Positions 5,418 through 6,778 of a DNA stretch of 6,778 nucleotides are shown in pieces. Each line of letters starts with the position of its first letter. The first letter of the stretch is position 1. The notes under the pieces were generated by a model. The model was not told where the DNA came from and did no database searches. It saw only the letters and a program-made list of their open reading frames with translations. The position numbers and the translations under genes were made by a program. The stretch comes from Phycisphaerae bacterium. Its GTDB lineage: Bacteria > Planctomycetota > Phycisphaerae > Sedimentisphaerales > SG8-4. The stretch lies in assembly GCA_030614945.1 (NCBI GenBank), contig JAUXAH010000099.1, positions 1 through 6,778 of the forward strand, given 5' to 3'.

Positions 5418-6778
5418 ATGTCTAACAGAACGAAAACAAACGAGTTTGATTGCGTTGTTATAGGAGGAGGTCACGCCGGCGTCGAGGCCGCTCATGCTGC
5501 CGCTAAAATCGGCGCCAAAACCTGCCTTATAACCATCGGCAAAGACGCGATAGCCAAGATGAGCTGCAATCCTGCTATCGGCGGACTTGCCAAGGGACAG
5601 ATTGCGCGCGAGATTGATGCGCTTGGGGGACTGATGGGGCTGGCGATAGATGCAACGGGTATCCAGTTTCGCCTGCTGAATCGTTCAAAGGGGCCGGCTG
5701 TCCAGTCACCGCGAGCCCAGGCGGACAGGCAGAAGTATCAGGACTTTATGCGGCGAGCGCTTGAACAAACGGCTAATTTGACCATTATCGAGGCGATAGC
5801 GACAGAGATAATAACCGAAAACAACAGAGTGCGAGCGGTGGCTTGCAATGACGGGTCGGTTTACCGTACCGGGACGGTTGTTGTAACGCCGGGGACATTT
5901 CTCGGCGGGATGATGTATATCGGCAGCGAGCGGTGGGCCGGCGGCAGGCTTGAGGAGCCGCCCAGTGTAGAGCTTTCACAGAGTTTGAAGCGGATGGGGC
6001 TGGAGCTTGGGCGGATGTCAACGGATACGACGCCGAGATTAGATGCCGAGACGGTGGATGTGAGCAAATTGCAGGTGCAGCCCGGTGATGAGCCGCCCGT
6101 GCCGTTTTCATTTATGACTGAAAGGATAGAGCAGCCCCAGGTGCCGTGCTGGATTACGTATACCAACGAAAAGATACACAAGCTGCTTCGGGACAATTTG
6201 CATCGTGCTCCGCTTTCTTCGGGCCAGATAAAGGGCGCCGACCCACGTTATTGTCCGAGCATCGAAGGTAAGGTCGTCAGGTTTGCGGATAAGAAGCAGC
6301 ATCGAATCTTTTTGGAGCCGGAAGAAGAAAATATAAAGACGATTTACTGCAACGGTCTTTTTACCTCTATGCCGAAAGATGTTCAGGAACAGGTGCTGAG
6401 ACTGCTGCCGGGGACGGAGAACGCACGGATTATTCATTATGGCTATGCAATTGAGTACGAGTATTGTCCGCCGATTCAGCTAAAGCCCAATCTGGAGACC
6501 AGGAAGGTATCAGGGCTGTTTCTGGCCGGGCAGATAAACGGGACAAGTGGTTATGAAGAGGCGGCGGGGCAGGGTATTATGGCTGGTGTAAACGCAGTTA
6601 GGAAGATGCAGTCCGCCGAGCCGATTGTTCTCGGCAGAGACCAGGCATATATCGGGGTGCTTATAGATGATTTGCTAACGAAGGGAATTGATGAGCCGTA
6701 TCGGATGTTCACGTCGCGAGCTGAGTATCGATTGTCCTTAAGGGCTGATAATGCGGACCGAAGATTGACGCAAATCGG
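5418..6778 (+). CDS. mnmG: tRNA uridine-5-carboxymethylaminomethyl modification enzyme MnmG (3' end missing)
   Basis: FAD-dependent subunit that, with the GTPase MnmE, installs the (carboxymethyl)aminomethyl group at C5 of wobble uridine 34 in certain tRNAs, using methylene-tetrahydrofolate; cytoplasmic. The 453 visible residues (about 72% of the usual 630) show the FAD-binding glycine loop GGGHAG (16-21), KMSCNPAIGGLAKGQ (47-61), the first family signature GADPRYCPSIEGK (273-285) and the second, AGQINGTSGYEEAAGQGIMA (370-389). The cysteines corresponding to E. coli C47 and C277 are present (C50, C279). The end of the window cuts it within the C-terminal part that binds tRNA and MnmE (TSRAEYRLSLRADNADRRL). 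ATG 5418 is chosen because the FAD strand starts about ten residues on, as in homologues; an in-frame ATG at 5391 would lie within the candidate promoter. The upstream sequence has only a weak GCGGGA. Divergent from the toxin-antitoxin pair and likely transcribed from its own promoter. Confidence 0.97.
   Translation, partial: MSNRTKTNEFDCVVIGGGHAGVEAAHAAAKIGAKTCLITIGKDAIAKMSCNPAIGGLAKGQIAREIDALGGLMGLAIDATGIQFRLLNRSKGPAVQSPRAQADRQKYQDFMRRALEQTANLTIIEAIATEIITENNRVRAVACNDGSVYRTGTVVVTPGTFLGGMMYIGSERWAGGRLEEPPSVELSQSLKRMGLELGRMSTDTTPRLDAETVDVSKLQVQPGDEPPVPFSFMTERIEQPQVPCWITYTNEKIHKLLRDNLHRAPLSSGQIKGADPRYCPSIEGKVVRFADKKQHRIFLEPEEENIKTIYCNGLFTSMPKDVQEQVLRLLPGTENARIIHYGYAIEYEYCPPIQLKPNLETRKVSGLFLAGQINGTSGYEEAAGQGIMAGVNAVRKMQSAEPIVLGRDQAYIGVLIDDLLTKGIDEPYRMFTSRAEYRLSLRADNADRRLTQI

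Noticed and set aside
5391..5420. Upstream in-frame ATG for mnmG at 5391
   Set aside because: It lies between the candidate -35 and -10, has no ribosome-binding site, and would add residues not usual before the FAD-binding strand.

Overview
The window is a stretch of bacterial chromosome with three parts: a sugar-catabolism block on the + strand (1 to about 3954), a small AT-rich accessory island on the - strand (about 4019 to 5194), and the 5' three quarters of the housekeeping gene mnmG on the + strand (5418 to the right edge). No marker here fixes the taxon. MnmG shows it is bacterial. The gaps are filled with short dispersed palindromes and degenerate repeats of a kind I recall from environmental Gram-negatives, including Planctomycetota. 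I lean weakly towards that group; this is inference, not a call.

Sugar block. The window opens inside an NAD(P)-binding alcohol dehydrogenase-like gene (1-693, 5' end missing). After 54 bp comes a full-length L-rhamnose isomerase gene, rhaA (748-2007), with every metal ligand of the family conserved. After a 156-bp gap packed with palindromes comes a 596-residue membrane protein (2164-3954) that looks like an NCS1-type (nucleobase:cation symporter-1) permease with two extra C-terminal membrane helices. All three genes run the same way, so they may act together in uptake and breakdown of a deoxy-sugar such as L-rhamnose. The kinase and aldolase of that pathway are not in the window.

Accessory island. 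On the - strand lie an antitoxin of the 'addiction module component' family (5194-4970) and a ParE/RelE-type toxin (4968-4672), separated by one base. Downstream of the toxin, 4696-4019 holds one long reading frame broken by only two stops (TAA at 4454-4456, TAG at 4253-4255). It reads like a decayed gene of unknown function. A GC-rich hairpin at 3994-4019 separates it from the converging permease gene.

mnmG. The tRNA-modification gene mnmG (gidA) starts at 5418 and is cut by the right edge after about 453 codons. Its upstream region holds an 80-bp element with perfect 15-bp inverted ends, and a plausible promoter whose -10 box lies in the right arm. A hairpin between rhaA and the permease shares the CCCGCACCAA core of this element.

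The most notable observations are the repeats that have entered coding sequence: a 25-bp palindrome encodes part of the permease linker, and a dispersed repeat encodes its C-terminus. Also of interest are the unusual pairing of an NCS1-like permease with rhaA, the inverted-repeat element built into the mnmG promoter, and the broken gene beside the toxin-antitoxin pair. I did not find a clearly new multi-gene system.
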